A stretch of DNA of 64,000 bases from the NCBI RefSeq assembly GCF_009389715.1, contig NC_052399.1, forward strand, positions 2,744,938 to 2,808,937. Reading direction: 5' to 3'. This stretch comes from Phoenix dactylifera (lineage: Eukaryota; Streptophyta; Magnoliopsida; Arecales; Arecaceae). The notes beneath the pieces were generated by a model, which was given only the letters and a program-made list of their open reading frames with translations, was not told where the DNA came from and ran no database searches. Within the stretch, counting starts at the first letter, position 1; the number at the start of each line of letters is the position of its first letter. Below, one piece after another: positions 11,588-24,141 of the stretch. The translations under genes were made by a program, and so were the position numbers.

Positions 11588-11640
11588 CGAAAGCAATAAG
11601 AGCGAGAGCCTGGTGTCAGCTTCCTCCGGCTTCCTCCGTG
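11588..11640 (+). promoter_or_regulatory. Conserved 5' block of the second GT61 gene
   Basis: CGAAAGCAATAAGAGCGAGA, then GCCTGGTGTCAGCTTCC, lies about 65-115 bases before the start codon. It matches the block upstream of the first GT61 gene in order and spacing, as expected if core promoter or 5' UTR was copied with the gene. Confidence 0.45.
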
Positions 11641-11703
11641 AGAAAGGTGGCGTTGTCCAGCTAAACGATCAAGAGTTAGCGATATCAGAAGACAGGGTTC
11701 AAG

Positions 11704-12850
11704 ATGAAGTCTTCTAGGAACTTCAGCCGAGTCGAGCCCCAGAAGCTCGGTGTAGGACTGTTTGTTGGATGCTTTGTGGCCTTGATATTCTACATTTCCA
11801 TGTCTGATCCTGTTGTGATTCCTTTCCTTAATGGTAAGCGTCTCTCACTCTCTCTCTGTTTTCAACTTAATAATGTCAAAGTCTGAATCAATAAGTTGTA
11901 ATAATATAGAAGTCTTTAACTAGCTAAAACTTGTAAATCTTATTGGTTTTCCAGCTGATTCCCGGTTAACATCAATATATGGAGTTCATAAAACTCCAGT
12001 GGTGGAAGACAAGATGAGCTCTCGAGAATCAGGTAAGAAAAGCTTATGAGTTCCTTGGGAATCATTGTTTTTCATTGCTCGAATTGAACCTCCGGTTCGT
12101 ATAGGCCTTGAAATTTATGCAGATATAGCATAAATATATAACCAGAATGAGCTGTTGGTTTGATCATTAAGTTGGATGGGTTATGCTCTGGTTATGATTT
12201 AAGTAGTTAGATTTGTTGGGCTTTTAGTTTCCATATATGGCTTATCCTACAGCGATTATTGGGAGTATGCAGGACCGGGAAAAGCCAGACAGGAGCACAA
12301 GCCAAGCTGCAGTTCTTCAGACCCGAGATCAAATCTCTGCAACAAAAATGATGTAACGAGAACGCAATCGAACTCGTTACCTGCAAAAAGTGATCCTCCC
12401 TCTGGAAGACAAGATGCAAGGAATATTCAAAAACTAGGTGAGCCAAATGATTTGAACCTATAATTAGTTTAAAAGCTTTAAAGATTTGCTAGTTGGGTCT
12501 CCTTGGAGGATAGCCAGGTGATAAATTTAATCCATGTTCAGGACATCTGATTGGATTCGAAGTAGTTCATAGTATGCGATCTAGTTGGTTTTGTAAGTTT
12601 GAATGGATAGATCAAATTTTATATTAGACAGATAAATAAAAGGAGAAGCCTAATGTTCTGTTACAGGGAGCGAAAACAGGATAGAGGATCGACATGAAAA
12701 GCATGGTGATTATAAGGTCCCCGACAAAAATTCATCTCCTACAATTGGTGATCCAATGAAGAAAGAGGTCATCATCAACCCCAAGCAACTCGGTATGTTG
12801 ATAGTTATTGGATCCCAGCAACTCTTCTTTTTCGCATGCATATCTATCTA

Positions 12851-12893
<43 letters not shown>

Positions 12894-14218
12894 AGTACCA
12901 GTAGGCTGGTCATGCCAGGTAACTGAAAAAACTGTCAAATAACTCGATGAAACGCTGTATATGATTCAGCATCTTAGATGGTTAAGCCTTGTTCGGCATA
13001 TAATAACATGAGCTGCTTTCCTTGTGCCAAGGTGGAAGAAGAGAGAATGTGGAGCCTCAAAAGAAGCCGATTTGTGATTTTTCTGAACAGAGATCTGATG
13101 TCTGCGAAGCGAACGGTGATGTTAGAATCCATGGAAAGTCCTCCTCTGTGGTGTTTGTTACTTCGAACCAAAGAGACAATCCGGAATCAAATCAATCATG
13201 GCAGATTAAAGCTTATGCTCGCAAAGGAGACCGCAGCTTAATGGCAAATATCAAGGAGGTCTCCGTCAAATTATCGAACGGTCTTGAAGCTCCTCGGTGC
13301 ACGGTTTATCATAACGTACCTGGCATCGTGTTCTTCAATGGTGGCTACAACGGAAACTACTACCATGACTTCAATGACGTGCTGATTCCTCTGTTCATAA
13401 CTTCGAGACAATTTGATGGAGAAGTTCAACTCCTCATAAACCACATGCACCTTTGGTGGGTCAACAAGTATCGCCTGATTCTCAACAAGCTCTCGAGATA
13501 TGAAATTATAGATTTCGACAACGATGATCGAGTGCATTGCTACCCGCATGCGATCGTTGGCCTCCACAGCCACAAGGATTTGAGCATCGACCCCTCGAGA
13601 GCTCCAAATGGGTACTCCATGTCGGACTTCTCAGAATTCTTGAGGAGTGCTTATTCGCTCAAGAAAGATCTAGCAATAAAGGTGGCAGAGCTTCCGGAAA
13701 GGAAGCCTAGGCTGCTGGTCATATCAAGGGGATTGACTCGAAGATTCGCCAATCTGGAAGAGATCGTTCAGAAGGCCACAGAGTTGGGCTACGAGGTGGT
13801 GGTTGCAGAGGCCAGATTCGAGTCGAACGTCGCTCAGTTTTCGCAAATTGTGAACTCATGTGATGTGATGATGGGAGTGCATGGGGCTGGGCTCACCAAT
13901 CTCATTTTCCTTCCAACGAATGCGGTGTTGATCCAAATAGTCCCTTTTGGAGGGTTGGAAGCGATAGCTAAGATTGACTATGGGGACCCTTCCAAGGACA
14001 GGAAGCTGAAGTACTTGGAATACAGTATCAGTGAAGAGGAGAGCACTCTGATAGATCTGTATCCTAAGGACCACCCTGTGTTCAAGGACCCCATGTCAGT
14101 TCACAAGCTTGGATGGACAGCTATGGGGGAAATATACCTATATAAGCAAAATGTGAAGCTTGATATGGAGAGGTTTAAACCTGTTCTCTTGAAAGCCCTT
14201 GAGCTCCTCCATCAATAG
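11704..14218 (+). CDS. GT61 glycosyltransferase 2 (XAT/XYXT1-like)
   Basis: Closest visible relative of the first gene; about three quarters of catalytic residues match by eye. Exons: 11704-11833, 11955-12032, 12273-12437, 12667-12792, 13032-14218; 561 residues, all introns phase 1. Exon 1 encodes MKSSRNFSRVEPQKLG and an anchor at about residues 16-34. Exons 3 and 4 have the same or almost the same length as in gene 1 (165 and 126 against 165 and 123 bases). Stem exon 3 keeps a cysteine pair, SCSSSDPRSNLC. The catalytic exon has ICDFSEQRSDVC, GGYNGNYYHDFNDVLIPLF and DVMMGVHGAGLTN near residue 448. VPFGG replaces the usual VPWGG/R after the motif. Intron 4 has a long TA microsatellite. Predicted Golgi xylan pentosyltransferase; exact activity unknown. 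Confidence 0.9.
12839..12891. repeat. (TATC)n(TA)n microsatellite in GT61-2 intron 4
   Basis: A few TATC units followed by about twenty TA units, inside the intron just before the catalytic exon. Likely length-polymorphic. Confidence 0.95.
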
Positions 14219-14949
14219 TAGAGGAAAGTTGGAGCTTTACTATATCTTCTTCCGGTTGATTTTTCACCACAAATTTGTCCCAAAGGAGAAGGTTGACTAG
14301 AAGGGAAGTTTTAGAAGGGACAAAGCTTGTAAATTGCATCAGGAGTGAACGTGGACCATCTTTAACTACACCAAAGATGGGTGTCTACTTCACTTATTTC
14401 TGATCAATAAGAAATGTATTGCTACATTCTCAATTTCAACTTTGGTTTCTCGTTTCATCAGAGGATTTTGATTCAACTATCTATTGGACTCTGCTGTCAT
14501 CAAAAGTGTTTCATATTTTCAGGATACAACACGCATTCTCTAACATGGTTCAGCCTGCACTTGAACTTTTGAATTACAAAATAAGGTCCAGGTTTTAGTC
14601 CTGGGTTGTCCTCCCAAGTGTTAGACCTGGCTAATTCTCTTCCCCTTACCCTGTTATATATATATTAAAAAAGGGAGGATGACAAGGAGAAAATAGCTTG
14701 CCTTCTCACTCCAAACAAATCCGATAGTTATGGTTCACTAAGCAAGGGAACAAGTTCCAGTATGGAAGAAAATACTTTCATTCTGGTATTAAATGTGGTA
14801 CAGCTTAGAGTTGGACGTATGAGTTAGATGACGTGAATCTAGAAGCCCAGCAATTCACAAGCAGTTTCACACCCAGTGGAAAGTAGTCACCCTTTTGCAT
14901 CCTTTTAAGGGATCCCCTTCCCCTCTCCTTTGGCATCATCCTTGGGAGT
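14219..14949. other. 3' flank of GT61-2 up to the Copia element
   Basis: About 200 bases after the stop lies TCAATAAGAAATG (near 14403), a plausible polyadenylation signal region. The remainder shows no gene. The last five bases (GGAGT, 14945-14949) form one side of the probable target duplication of the Copia element. Confidence 0.45.
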
Positions 14950-15518
14950 TGATGGGGGAAATACAACAAGAGGACTAAACCAATCGGACTAAGGCACGGA
15001 TATCTCACTCTCTTTAAGCAGATTCAAGCCCTCTGCAGTTGGCAAAACCTAAAACCCATGCAGCAGAAAATACTATGACTTATCACCTCTAGGATACAAT
15101 AGCCTGACGATCGTCATATGACAAGGACAACTCTGCGCAAGTAGTCAAGTCCAAAGCTCCACCAAAGAAACACCCTTCTTTTCCAAGAAGTCTCTCAAAA
15201 TTTTTTTATGGGTAAAATGAAATGATATTGTATATTTTTTGGAATGAAGAGGGAGAAGGGTTTATATAGAGACTTTGTAACTTTGAATTTATGAAAATAA
15301 TAAAAACATAAATGCACTTAAAAATCTTAAAAGTAACTCCCCCACCAAATACATTTTTCAAAACGGTTCATGAATTATTCCCATTTATTTCCCCATGAAT
15401 CCTTCATCTCCCCAAATACTTTTATCTCCTTAAATACATAAACCATTCATGAGTCATTAAATACGTGAACCTCATAAATGATATAAATATTAAACTTTAA
15501 TATTAAAATGCACCGATA
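14950..15518 (-). repeat. 3' LTR of the Copia element
   Basis: About 569 bp. It aligns along its length with 20038-21231 once the nested transposon is removed. The outer end TGATGGGGGAAATA matches at both ends of the element, and the inner end reads GCACCGATA against GCACCAACA in the other copy. Confidence 0.9.
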
Positions 15519-18500
15519 TTCCCTCACTCATTTTAATATTAATACCAAAGTTTAGAGAAATTACTAGGCAAAGAGAGATCATTATGCATCATAAAGGTGT
15601 GCTCTCCATTGAACCTTCACTTAGTGAAACAACAATCTCTACTCCAGAGCTAGTAGTGATCTCAGACTTGAACTATGGCTACTTAAGGGATATAAAGAAT
15701 TACCGCTCATACATAATAATCTAGGTGTTGACATGAGCTTTAATAGCCAGCATGTTATGGCCATATGCTATCCCAGTTTCATGAGCATTTTTGAGAATAA
15801 GCCCAAGTCTCCTAGGAAGCGGCCCCACTTCCATGCTTACATAGGTGAAATCTGTCAAGGGTGCTCATGTAATACTGACACCCCACTCAAATGAGCTACA
15901 AATTTTCATTAAAAGTTTTGAAAAACTCAACCTCCACAACATTACAAGATAAATGCACCTACACCATAGGGATGAAAAAAGAATGTGCATTTCTTTCGAC
16001 TGCCATATGATTCGTTTTTTTCCATTGAACCTAGTTTTCAGGATCTCTGGTTTCCAGGTTGGGCATCCTCATATGTGGTTCTTGATTGTATAGGCTTCAG
16101 CCCCATCCCCCTCGACATATTCCAAACCCTTTCTCTTGACAATGCCTCAGTCAGTGGATCTGCAAGATTATCAAAAGATTTAATGTAATCCACATTAATT
16201 ATGCAGCTGCTCAGATAAGATCTCACAATACTGTATTTTCTCATGATAGGCCTGGATTTATCGTTATAATAACGGTTGTTCACTCTACCAATTGGGGCAG
16301 TACTATCACAATGAATTATCACAGATGGAACTAGTTTCTCCCAAAAAGGGATTTCATCTAACAAATCTCTCAACTAGTTTGCTTCCTCACTTGCTGAAGC
16401 TAAAGTTATAAGTTCAGCCTCCATGGTAGAGTTAGCAATAATAGTTTGTTTTTTAGATTTTCAGCATATAGCACCACCACCCAATGTAAAAATATAACTA
16501 CTAGTAGAGAGAGAATTATCTGATAATGTGTTCCAATTTTCATCACTAAAACCTTGAAGTAAAGCATGATACTTTTTACAAAACAACCCATAATTTTGGG
16601 TACCAGATAAATATTTCATAACTCGCTCAATGACATGCCAATGTTCTCTACCTGGCTTGCTAGTAAACCTACTAAGTACTCCCATTGTACATACAATGTC
16701 AGGTCTAGTACAATCAATCGCATAATGCAAGCTCCCAATAATACTAGCATACTCCTTTTGGTTAATCACATCAATCTCATTTTCCATAGGAAATAAATGA
16801 ATATTTGCATCAAAAGGAGTAGTAACATGCTTGCAATCAAAATAGTTATACTTTTTTCAAAATTCTTTCAATATAATGTGACTGATTAAGAAAAATTCCA
16901 TCAAAAGTTTTTGAAATTTTCATTCCCAAAATAAAATTAGCCTCACCAAAATCTTTCATTTGAAAATAGCTACTGAGCATATTTTTTGTTTCATTTATAA
17001 CATGCAAACTTGAGCCAAAAATTTATAAATCATCCACATAGAGGCTAACAATAACATGTGAATTTTCTCAAGATTTATAATATATGCACTTATCACATTA
17101 ATTTGGTTTATAGTCATTTCAATCATGCAGGAATCAATTTTTTTATGTCACTGCTTAGGAGCTTGTTTTAACCCATATAGGGATTTGTTGAGCTTACACA
17201 CTTTACTTTCTTGACTATGCTCTACAAAGCCTTTACGTTGATCCATGTAAATTTTCTCATCTAGTTTTATATTTTAAAAAGTTGTTTTTATATCCACTTG
17301 ATGAATACTCAATTATGAATTGCAGCCACTACAATTAATAAACTAATGGATGTATCTCTAGTAACCGGAGAAAATGTATCGAAAAAATCAAGATCAGCTT
17401 TTTGTTTAAAACCTTTTGCTACAAGCCTGACCTTGAATTTGTCAATAGAACCATCAGGTTTTAATTTTTTTTTGGAGGACCCATTTACAACCAATATTTA
17501 TACAACCCTGTGGTAATTCTACTAATTTCCAAGTTTGATTAGAAATTAGAGAATCCACCTCATTAGTAACAGCCTCTTTCCAAAACACAGCATCAGGTGA
17601 ATTTAAAGCTTCTTGTAAAGTCAAAGGAGTTTCCTCCATATTAAAAACATAATAGTCAGGGCCAAAATCTTTTTCAACTCTAACTCATTTACTCCTTCTC
17701 AGCTCAACTTCAAAATTTTCATAGTTTTGTGAAGAATTAGAAGAACTAGGCTCATATAAAATATTTTCTCTCAAATATTGACCCTGACTATTTTTAGTTT
17801 TGAAAGAAAATTTATCTTCCTGAAAATAGCATCACCTGACTCAAAAAGTACATTATTTTCAATATCCAAAAATTTATAGGCTGTACTGTTTGCTGCATAT
17901 CCAAGAAAAGCACAAGTGATAGCTCTAACACCAAGTTTTGGTCTTTTAGGTTCTGTTAACCTTACAAAAGCCAAACAGCCCCAGACCCTCAAATATCCTA
18001 AATTTGGCTTATACCCTTTCCACAACTCAAAAGGAGTGAGTTTGGTTTTCTTATGAGGCACCCTATTCATCACATAACACGCGGTCAAAATTGCTTGACC
18101 CTAAAGATTTAAGGGCGCATTTAAGTTAATCAACATGGCATTTGTCAAATTAATCAAAGTTCTATGTTTTCTCTCAGCTGCACCATTAGATGCAGGAGAG
18201 TATTGAGGAGTAGTTTCATGGATAATTTCCAAAGATTGCACAAAAGTGTTAAAATGCATAGATTCATACTCACAGCCTCTATCACTTCGAAATTTTTTAA
18301 TTTTTCGACCAAATTGATTTTCAACTTCTTGGACAAAATCTTTGAATTTTTCAAAAGCATCACCTTTATTTTTTAATAAGTAAACGTAAGTATATTTTAA
18401 AAAAATATCTATAAAGGTGATAAAATATCTATTTTCTTCATGGATTAAAATTTCTTCAAATTCACAAAAATCAGTATGAACCAGTTCTAACAATTCAGTT

Positions 18501-19353
18501 TTTCTTTCAACACTTTTATGAGGCCTCTCTGTGATATTTGCTTGACTACAAATTTCACATTTTTCAAAATCTTTTATCAATCTTGGAATTAATCCCAAAC
18601 TAATGATTCCCACGTATCTACTATTTATATGACATAAATGAGAATGCCAAAAATTTATAGAAGGAAGCATATAAACGGAACTAGATGATGCTTTATTACT
18701 CTTAATATTTAACTTCAACATACCATCACAAGCATATCCTTTGCCCATAAATATCCCATTTTTGTTAATTACATATTGATCAGATTTCATAGTTTGTTTG
18801 AAGCCAACCTTGTTGAGTAGAAAACTCAACATCAAATTCTTCCTCATGATGGAGCATGAAGTACATCTTTCAAGAGTAGCACACATCCAGAGGTGAATTT
18901 CAGCTCAAACTCACCACTTCCAAGGACTTTTGTTTGGCTAGAATCACCCAGCATAATGGTCCTCTCATCCTTGAAGGGAGTGTAGTTTTTGAACCAAGTC
19001 ATAGCAAACATGCATATTGGCACCAGAATCTGCCCACCACCCTTCAACACATTGAACCATGTAGATGTCTATAATCATTGCTACAAGAGATTCCTCGGCT
19101 ACATTAGCCTGAGGAAAAGGCCGATGTTTTCAAAATCTGCAAGTTCGAGCAATATGCCCACTTTTGCCACAAACAAAACATGCACCAAAAGAATGGTTTT
19201 GTGAAGGGGGTATTTGGTTCCTATTTTTCTGACTCGGGTTTCTCCTACTATGCGGTTTGCCATAAAATTTCATATTTTTTCTCTTTGGCTTCAAATGACT
19301 ATTTTTAGGAAAATAATCATTAGGCAGAGCATTATTTGAAGCAATTAAATTTA

Positions 19354-19455
<102 letters not shown>

Positions 19456-20037
19456 CTACTTGTACTTGTGGCATATAGTTTTTTGAAATTCTCTCCATGA
19501 TGGTGGTAGCTTGTCAATAATACCAGCCACAATCAGGTTATCCCCAAGCTTGATGCCTTCAAATCTAACCTCTCCAACGATCATTTGAAAATCTTGTGCT
19601 TGCTCAGCAATGGATTTTCCATCCACCATTTGAAAGCAAAAAAATCGACTTGCTACATATTTCTTTACGCTAGGTTCTTCAGTATCATACTTGCTCAGTA
19701 AAGCTTTCCAAATACTCTTTGCAGAAGAGTAAGTAGGATTGTAATAATCATAGAAATTATCGGCAAGAGAATTTTGTAATACCCATCTCTAGTATATTTG
19801 TCCACTTTCTTTTGACGAGCTTGATACTCTTCATCTGTCATCTCATCGGTTGACATCTTGGTTGGATTTTTCTCGGTGAGAATGTAGGAAACGTTGAGAA
19901 GACTCAAATAGAATAGCACCTTGCTTTTCCATCTCTTGAAGTGGGCTCTCTTGAAACAGAAGGGCTCGTTAAGATCTCCAGCATTACCATTGTGCTTCTC
20001 AGGGATTAGCTCCATTTCCATTGAATCTTCTTAAAAT

Positions 20038-21231
20038 TGATGGGGGAAATACAGCAAGAGGACTAAACCAATCGAACTGAGGTACAGATATCTCGCTCTC
20101 TTTAAGGAGATTCAAGCCATCTGCAGTTGGCAAAGCCTAGAATCCGGTGCAACAGAAAATACTATGACTTATCTCCTCCAGGATACAATAGCCCGATGAT
20201 CGTCATATGGCAAGGACAACTCTGTAGTAGTCACTACAAGAAACTTAGACATTAGCGACGCTTTTTTTTGGCTATTAACGACGCTTAAAAGCGTCAGTAG
20301 AAACCCTCCCGACGCTTTTCAAAGCGTCGGTAAAGCGTCGCCTATGCTACAGTGGAAAAAAATATTTTCTGACGCTTTTAAAAGCGTCGCTAATTTCAAT
20401 TTAGCGACGCTTTAAAGCGTCGCTCTTTCCCGACGCTTTAAAGCGTCGCGAATTTCCATTTGCAAAAAAAATTACCATTTCCGGTCTGCATCTTCTCCTC
20501 CATTCAGAAATACAAACAACCTTTCCGATCGGTACCTTCATTCCGTCCGTGCAGAGTGGTTGGGTTTGGCTATATAAACAAATTTTTTTTTCAGATCCGC
20601 CGATGTGGGACTAAAATGAGGTGATTTTTTGGCTTCCGACGACGCTTTTAAGCGTCGTTATTTAACAACGCTAAAAAGCGTCGTTAAAAGTGTCGTCAAT
20701 TGCATATTAACTTCGACGACGCTTATAAGCGTCGTCATTAGCCGACGCTTTTAAAAAGCGTCGGCAAATGTTGACGGAAAAATTTTTTTGCCGACGCTTG
20801 GAATAAGCGTCGGCAAATAAGAGTCGGTAATGTTCTTTTTTTGTGGAGTGAGTCAAGCCCAAAGCTCCACCAAACAAACACCCTTCTTTGCCTAGAACTT
20901 TCTTAAAATATTTTTAAGTAAAATGAAATGATATTGTATATTTTTTGGAATGAAGGAGAAAAAGGGTTTATATAGAAAGTTTGTAACTCTGAATTTATGA
21001 AAATAATATAAACATAAATGCACTTAAAAATCCAAAAAATAACTCCCCCACCAAATATATTTTTCAAAACGGTTCATAAATTATTTCCATTTATTTTCCC
21101 ATGAATCCTTCATCTCCCCAAATACACAAACGTTTCATCTCCCTAAATACATAAACCATTTATGAGTCATTAAATACGTGAACCTCATAAATGATATAAA
21201 TATTAAACTTTAATATTAAAATGCACCAACA
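20038..21231 (-). repeat. 5' LTR of the Copia element, split by a CACTA element
   Basis: About 572 bp of LTR sequence plus a 619-bp CACTA element with its 3-bp duplication. On the minus strand the LTR begins TGTTGGTGCA and ends CCCCCATCA, the usual TG...CA form. Confidence 0.9.
20232..20850. mobile_element. Non-autonomous CACTA (En/Spm-like) transposon
   Basis: A 619-bp DNA transposon nested in the Copia 5' LTR. It starts CACTACAAGAAA and ends TTTTTTGTGGAGTG, an imperfect terminal inverted repeat with the CACTA signature. A perfect 3-bp target duplication AGT flanks it (20229-20231, 20851-20853). The interior has many direct and inverted copies of GACGCTTTNAAAGCGTC-like motifs, the subterminal repeats that CACTA transposases bind. 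There is no coding capacity, so mobility would need a transposase elsewhere. Confidence 0.93.
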
Positions 21232-21576
21232 TGAGTCCCTCCATTAGAGGCTTAAATCTCAAAGTATTCTGTGGGAGGAACTTGAGATTTTCACCATCAA
21301 TTCGGCCTGAGGAGCTCGCCGGAGACAAGGTGAGTTACCTCTCCTTTTTCCAGTCATTGGCCACTGTTCCACTTTGAATCCGACCGGCGAGTTGCCGGAT
21401 TAGTCATAAACAAGACCCCTCTGTTTCGGTATTTTCTTCTTCTGTTTGGGCTGGTCATTGCTGGGTGTGGCGCATCACTGGTACCGCTAAGGGTCGTCGA
21501 TCACTGGGGGTTGCCGACCATGGGCGGCTGCCCGCCGCCGAACACTTTCCTCCACTTGGGCTAATTTTGTTATCAT

Positions 21577-21735
21577 CGGTTACCCCGTCATAGGCTAGAA
21601 ATGTGATACTATTGAAGGCCTTGTTATAGGCTAAAAATCTGATACCATCGAAGGCCCCATCACAGGCTGAAAATGTGATACTATCAGTTGTCCCATCATG
21701 GGCTAGAAACGTAATACCTATTGATGGCTCCAGCA
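21577..21735. repeat. Minisatellite, unit about 44 bp
   Basis: Three to four imperfect copies of a unit with core ATAGGCTAGAAATGTGATAC, then TATTGAAGGCC. It creates an open minus-strand frame of 93 codons (21736-21455) that is a repeat artefact. Confidence 0.75.
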
Positions 21736-22572
21736 CGGGTAGAAAATGTGACCGAACTTTGGCCCAAAATTAAAAAAAAAAATTGATCTAAATCAAGTTA
21801 AAAAGAAATGAAATGAAAAGCACTAAAAATACTATTGAAGAATTATGAGATGACGTATGATATAATACTCTTAAGTGGATGGATTCCTATTGATATTTGA
21901 TGTACATATGTATATTGTTTATTCGAGTATTATTAATAGTTGGTTTGTGATTTCATGATGTGTGTGACAATTTTTTGCTATTTTTTTAAACTTATATTAT
22001 TGTGTTGGTATAGATGTGTGGAGATTCTTACTGGGCTGTAAAGCTCACACTACCTCTCTTTTTTTTAGAGTCGCAGGATGCATAGTTTGGATGGGTTAGG
22101 TATAGAGTTCGAGTATCAGAGTTATCAATTAGTTAGTTAATTTATTTTTTTTTAATACCGATGAACATTTGAAGATCATGTAACTGAACCAATTTGATTA
22201 TTTGGACATGATAGAATTATTTATTTGGATTAATTGATTAATTGTGAAGTTTTTAGATTTTTTTTGTTGATCTTAGGCTTTGCATGATCTCTAGGGCTCA
22301 TACGGTCGTGTCATATGGTTTGGATTAACCTTTTCATGGGATGGCCTTCACAAGCTTACACGTGAAATAGCGTCTATGGGCTTATGCATGGATAGCCTCC
22401 ACGGGCTTACGTATGGGATAGTCTCCACGAGCTTATGAGTGAGATTGCATTCACGGGCTTATGGTTGGAATTTTGTTAGTCTTGGATTGAACTTAAAAAT
22501 TAAATTAATGAGAAACGGATGATATGACATAAGAAATTATTGTTGAACAATTGGTTAAATTTGATATATATT

Positions 22573-22574
<2 letters not shown>

Positions 22575-22630
<56 letters not shown>
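22575..22630. repeat. (TA)n microsatellite
   Basis: About 28 TA units followed directly by a G-run and GCATGCGCGCGC. Confidence 0.95.
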
Positions 22631-22632
<2 letters not shown>

Positions 22633-23090
22633 GGGGCGGGGGCATGCGCGCGCTTCTTTGATAAAATGATAATGAGAGCTTATGTGAATGTTAATTGTTT
22701 GAGCTTTCTGAGTATTGATATGGTATTCATTTTACCTGGTATCACTCATGTGATTATTTTTCTATTACTTATGGTATAGTGATTCGGAATTCTTATTGGG
22801 CTAGAAAAATTCATATTCTTCATTGTATTTTTTTTAGAGTTGCAGGTTGCGTAGTACTTGTTATAGGTGGAAGAGATGATTAGATATAGCATTCTTGTTT
22901 CCGGCAGGATGAATGCATCTTATAATTTTGTACAAGTTTGTTATTTGTTATGAATTAAAATTATTTTTGTATATAGATATTGAGGTTGTGATAAGTTTTT
23001 TTAGTCCTATCATATTTTTTAGGGCCCTGCCCCAGGATGCAGGCGGCCGTGTCACGTAGTCGACCCACGCGGCAGGCACAGGACGTGACA

Positions 23091-23958
23091 ATTAGTTTCA
23101 AGCTTGGAAGTTCGGCCATTTCTTTCTTTCCAAAGACACTAGAACACCACCGCAAAGTGACAGCCCATAGTTGTTTAGGGTCAGCTCTGCTTGAACTGTT
23201 TTCTCTATCCAATCCGCATTCTCTCCTTTGAATTACGAGGGTGCGGAATAGACGGAACCCGTCATGAAAAAGAGAATCGAGGAGCAGAGAATTTCTCGGA
23301 CAATATTTGATTTCTTCGCCCCCTCTTGACTAAGATATTTGGTGAATATAAGCAAATAGCTCATAAGGTTTGCTAAGAGAGCAAGCAAGTTCAATCACGA
23401 TAAACACACTCGCCTAATTTTCTCCACCTAAACTTGAAGCCGCCTCAGCGTTTCGTAGTAAGCTATGTAACTACCCTGCCAAAGACTTCAATTTCGTCGT
23501 AGTCCTTTGCCAAGCCCTGTTTCCACAAACAACAGCTGACTATGTACAATACTTACAATCTCAATGAAACTATAGACCGTCAATCTTGTGGACTTAAATT
23601 AGTCAGCAAATACATTGATTAATGATATAAATGAGTTCCACGCACTAGAACCTTTATGGGCCGTTTAGTGAGGCAGTGAGTTCTACTTTTTGTCGGGCTT
23701 TTCCACCCCAAAGCTCTAAGCCTTTGGGACCTTTCCCTTGCGAACTATTTAGGCACATGCTGTTCATATCTTCCATGCGATGGGGCCATTAAATTAAGTA
23801 GAAGTTGAAAACTTGGAAGCAGCTTCTTCTCAGCCAACGCATTCTAAGGGAATCACTTGGCTCCATGCCTTCCCTTAGGAAAGCCGTATGGGGGGAGAGG
23901 AAAACAGGGACCGGGTCATCAATTATGAGGTTTATAGGACGCGACCCCTTTTCTTCTT
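23091..23958. other. Spacer upstream of GT61-3
   Basis: Two short antisense-overlapping frames near 22961-23231 and two near 23789-24022 have no recognisable domain. Nothing else is supported here. Confidence 0.4.
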
Positions 23959-24006
23959 TATATATCAATAAATCAGACTGCCGGCCATTAAAAAAATAAA
24001 GAGAGC
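23959..24006 (+). promoter_or_regulatory. Candidate promoter of GT61-3
   Basis: A TATA-box-like TTATATATC (TATATA at 23959-23964) is followed about 35 bases later by AATAAAGAGAGC (23995-24006), the block shared with GT61-1 and GT61-2. In this gene the shared block would sit near the transcription start. The start codon lies about 140 bases further on. Confidence 0.45.
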
Positions 24007-24141
24007 TAGATGTGAGCTCCACTTCGCACTCATGTTAAGAGCTCCGTAGAATTGCTGCAGCCTAGCCTTTTCCACTGCAACTAAGGGATTCCTCTGTGTA
24101 TGATAGAAGACTGCTGAAGGCTAGATAGCAGCGAGGGGAAG

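Larger units (their letters stand above)
21237..23090. mobile_element. Probable Gypsy-type LTR fragment
   Basis: This non-coding stretch resembles a long plant Ty3/Gypsy LTR. Similar blocks occur twice: TTACTGGGCTGTAAAGCTCA with AGAGTCGCAGGATGCATAGT (22030-22090), and TTATTGGGCTAGAAAAATTC with AGAGTTGCAGGTTGCGTAGT (22790-22855). It contains short repeats of CACGGGCTTA type (about 22340-22460) and ends with GGACGTGACA near 23090, a common LTR end. I found no coding domain, no matching partner LTR and no target duplication. If real it is a solo LTR or a broken piece; age unknown. Confidence 0.35.

Noticed and set aside
21455-21736. 93-codon minus-strand frame with repeated ITFLAYDG-like units
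   Set aside because: Explained by the 44-bp minisatellite. No start context, domain or splice pattern.
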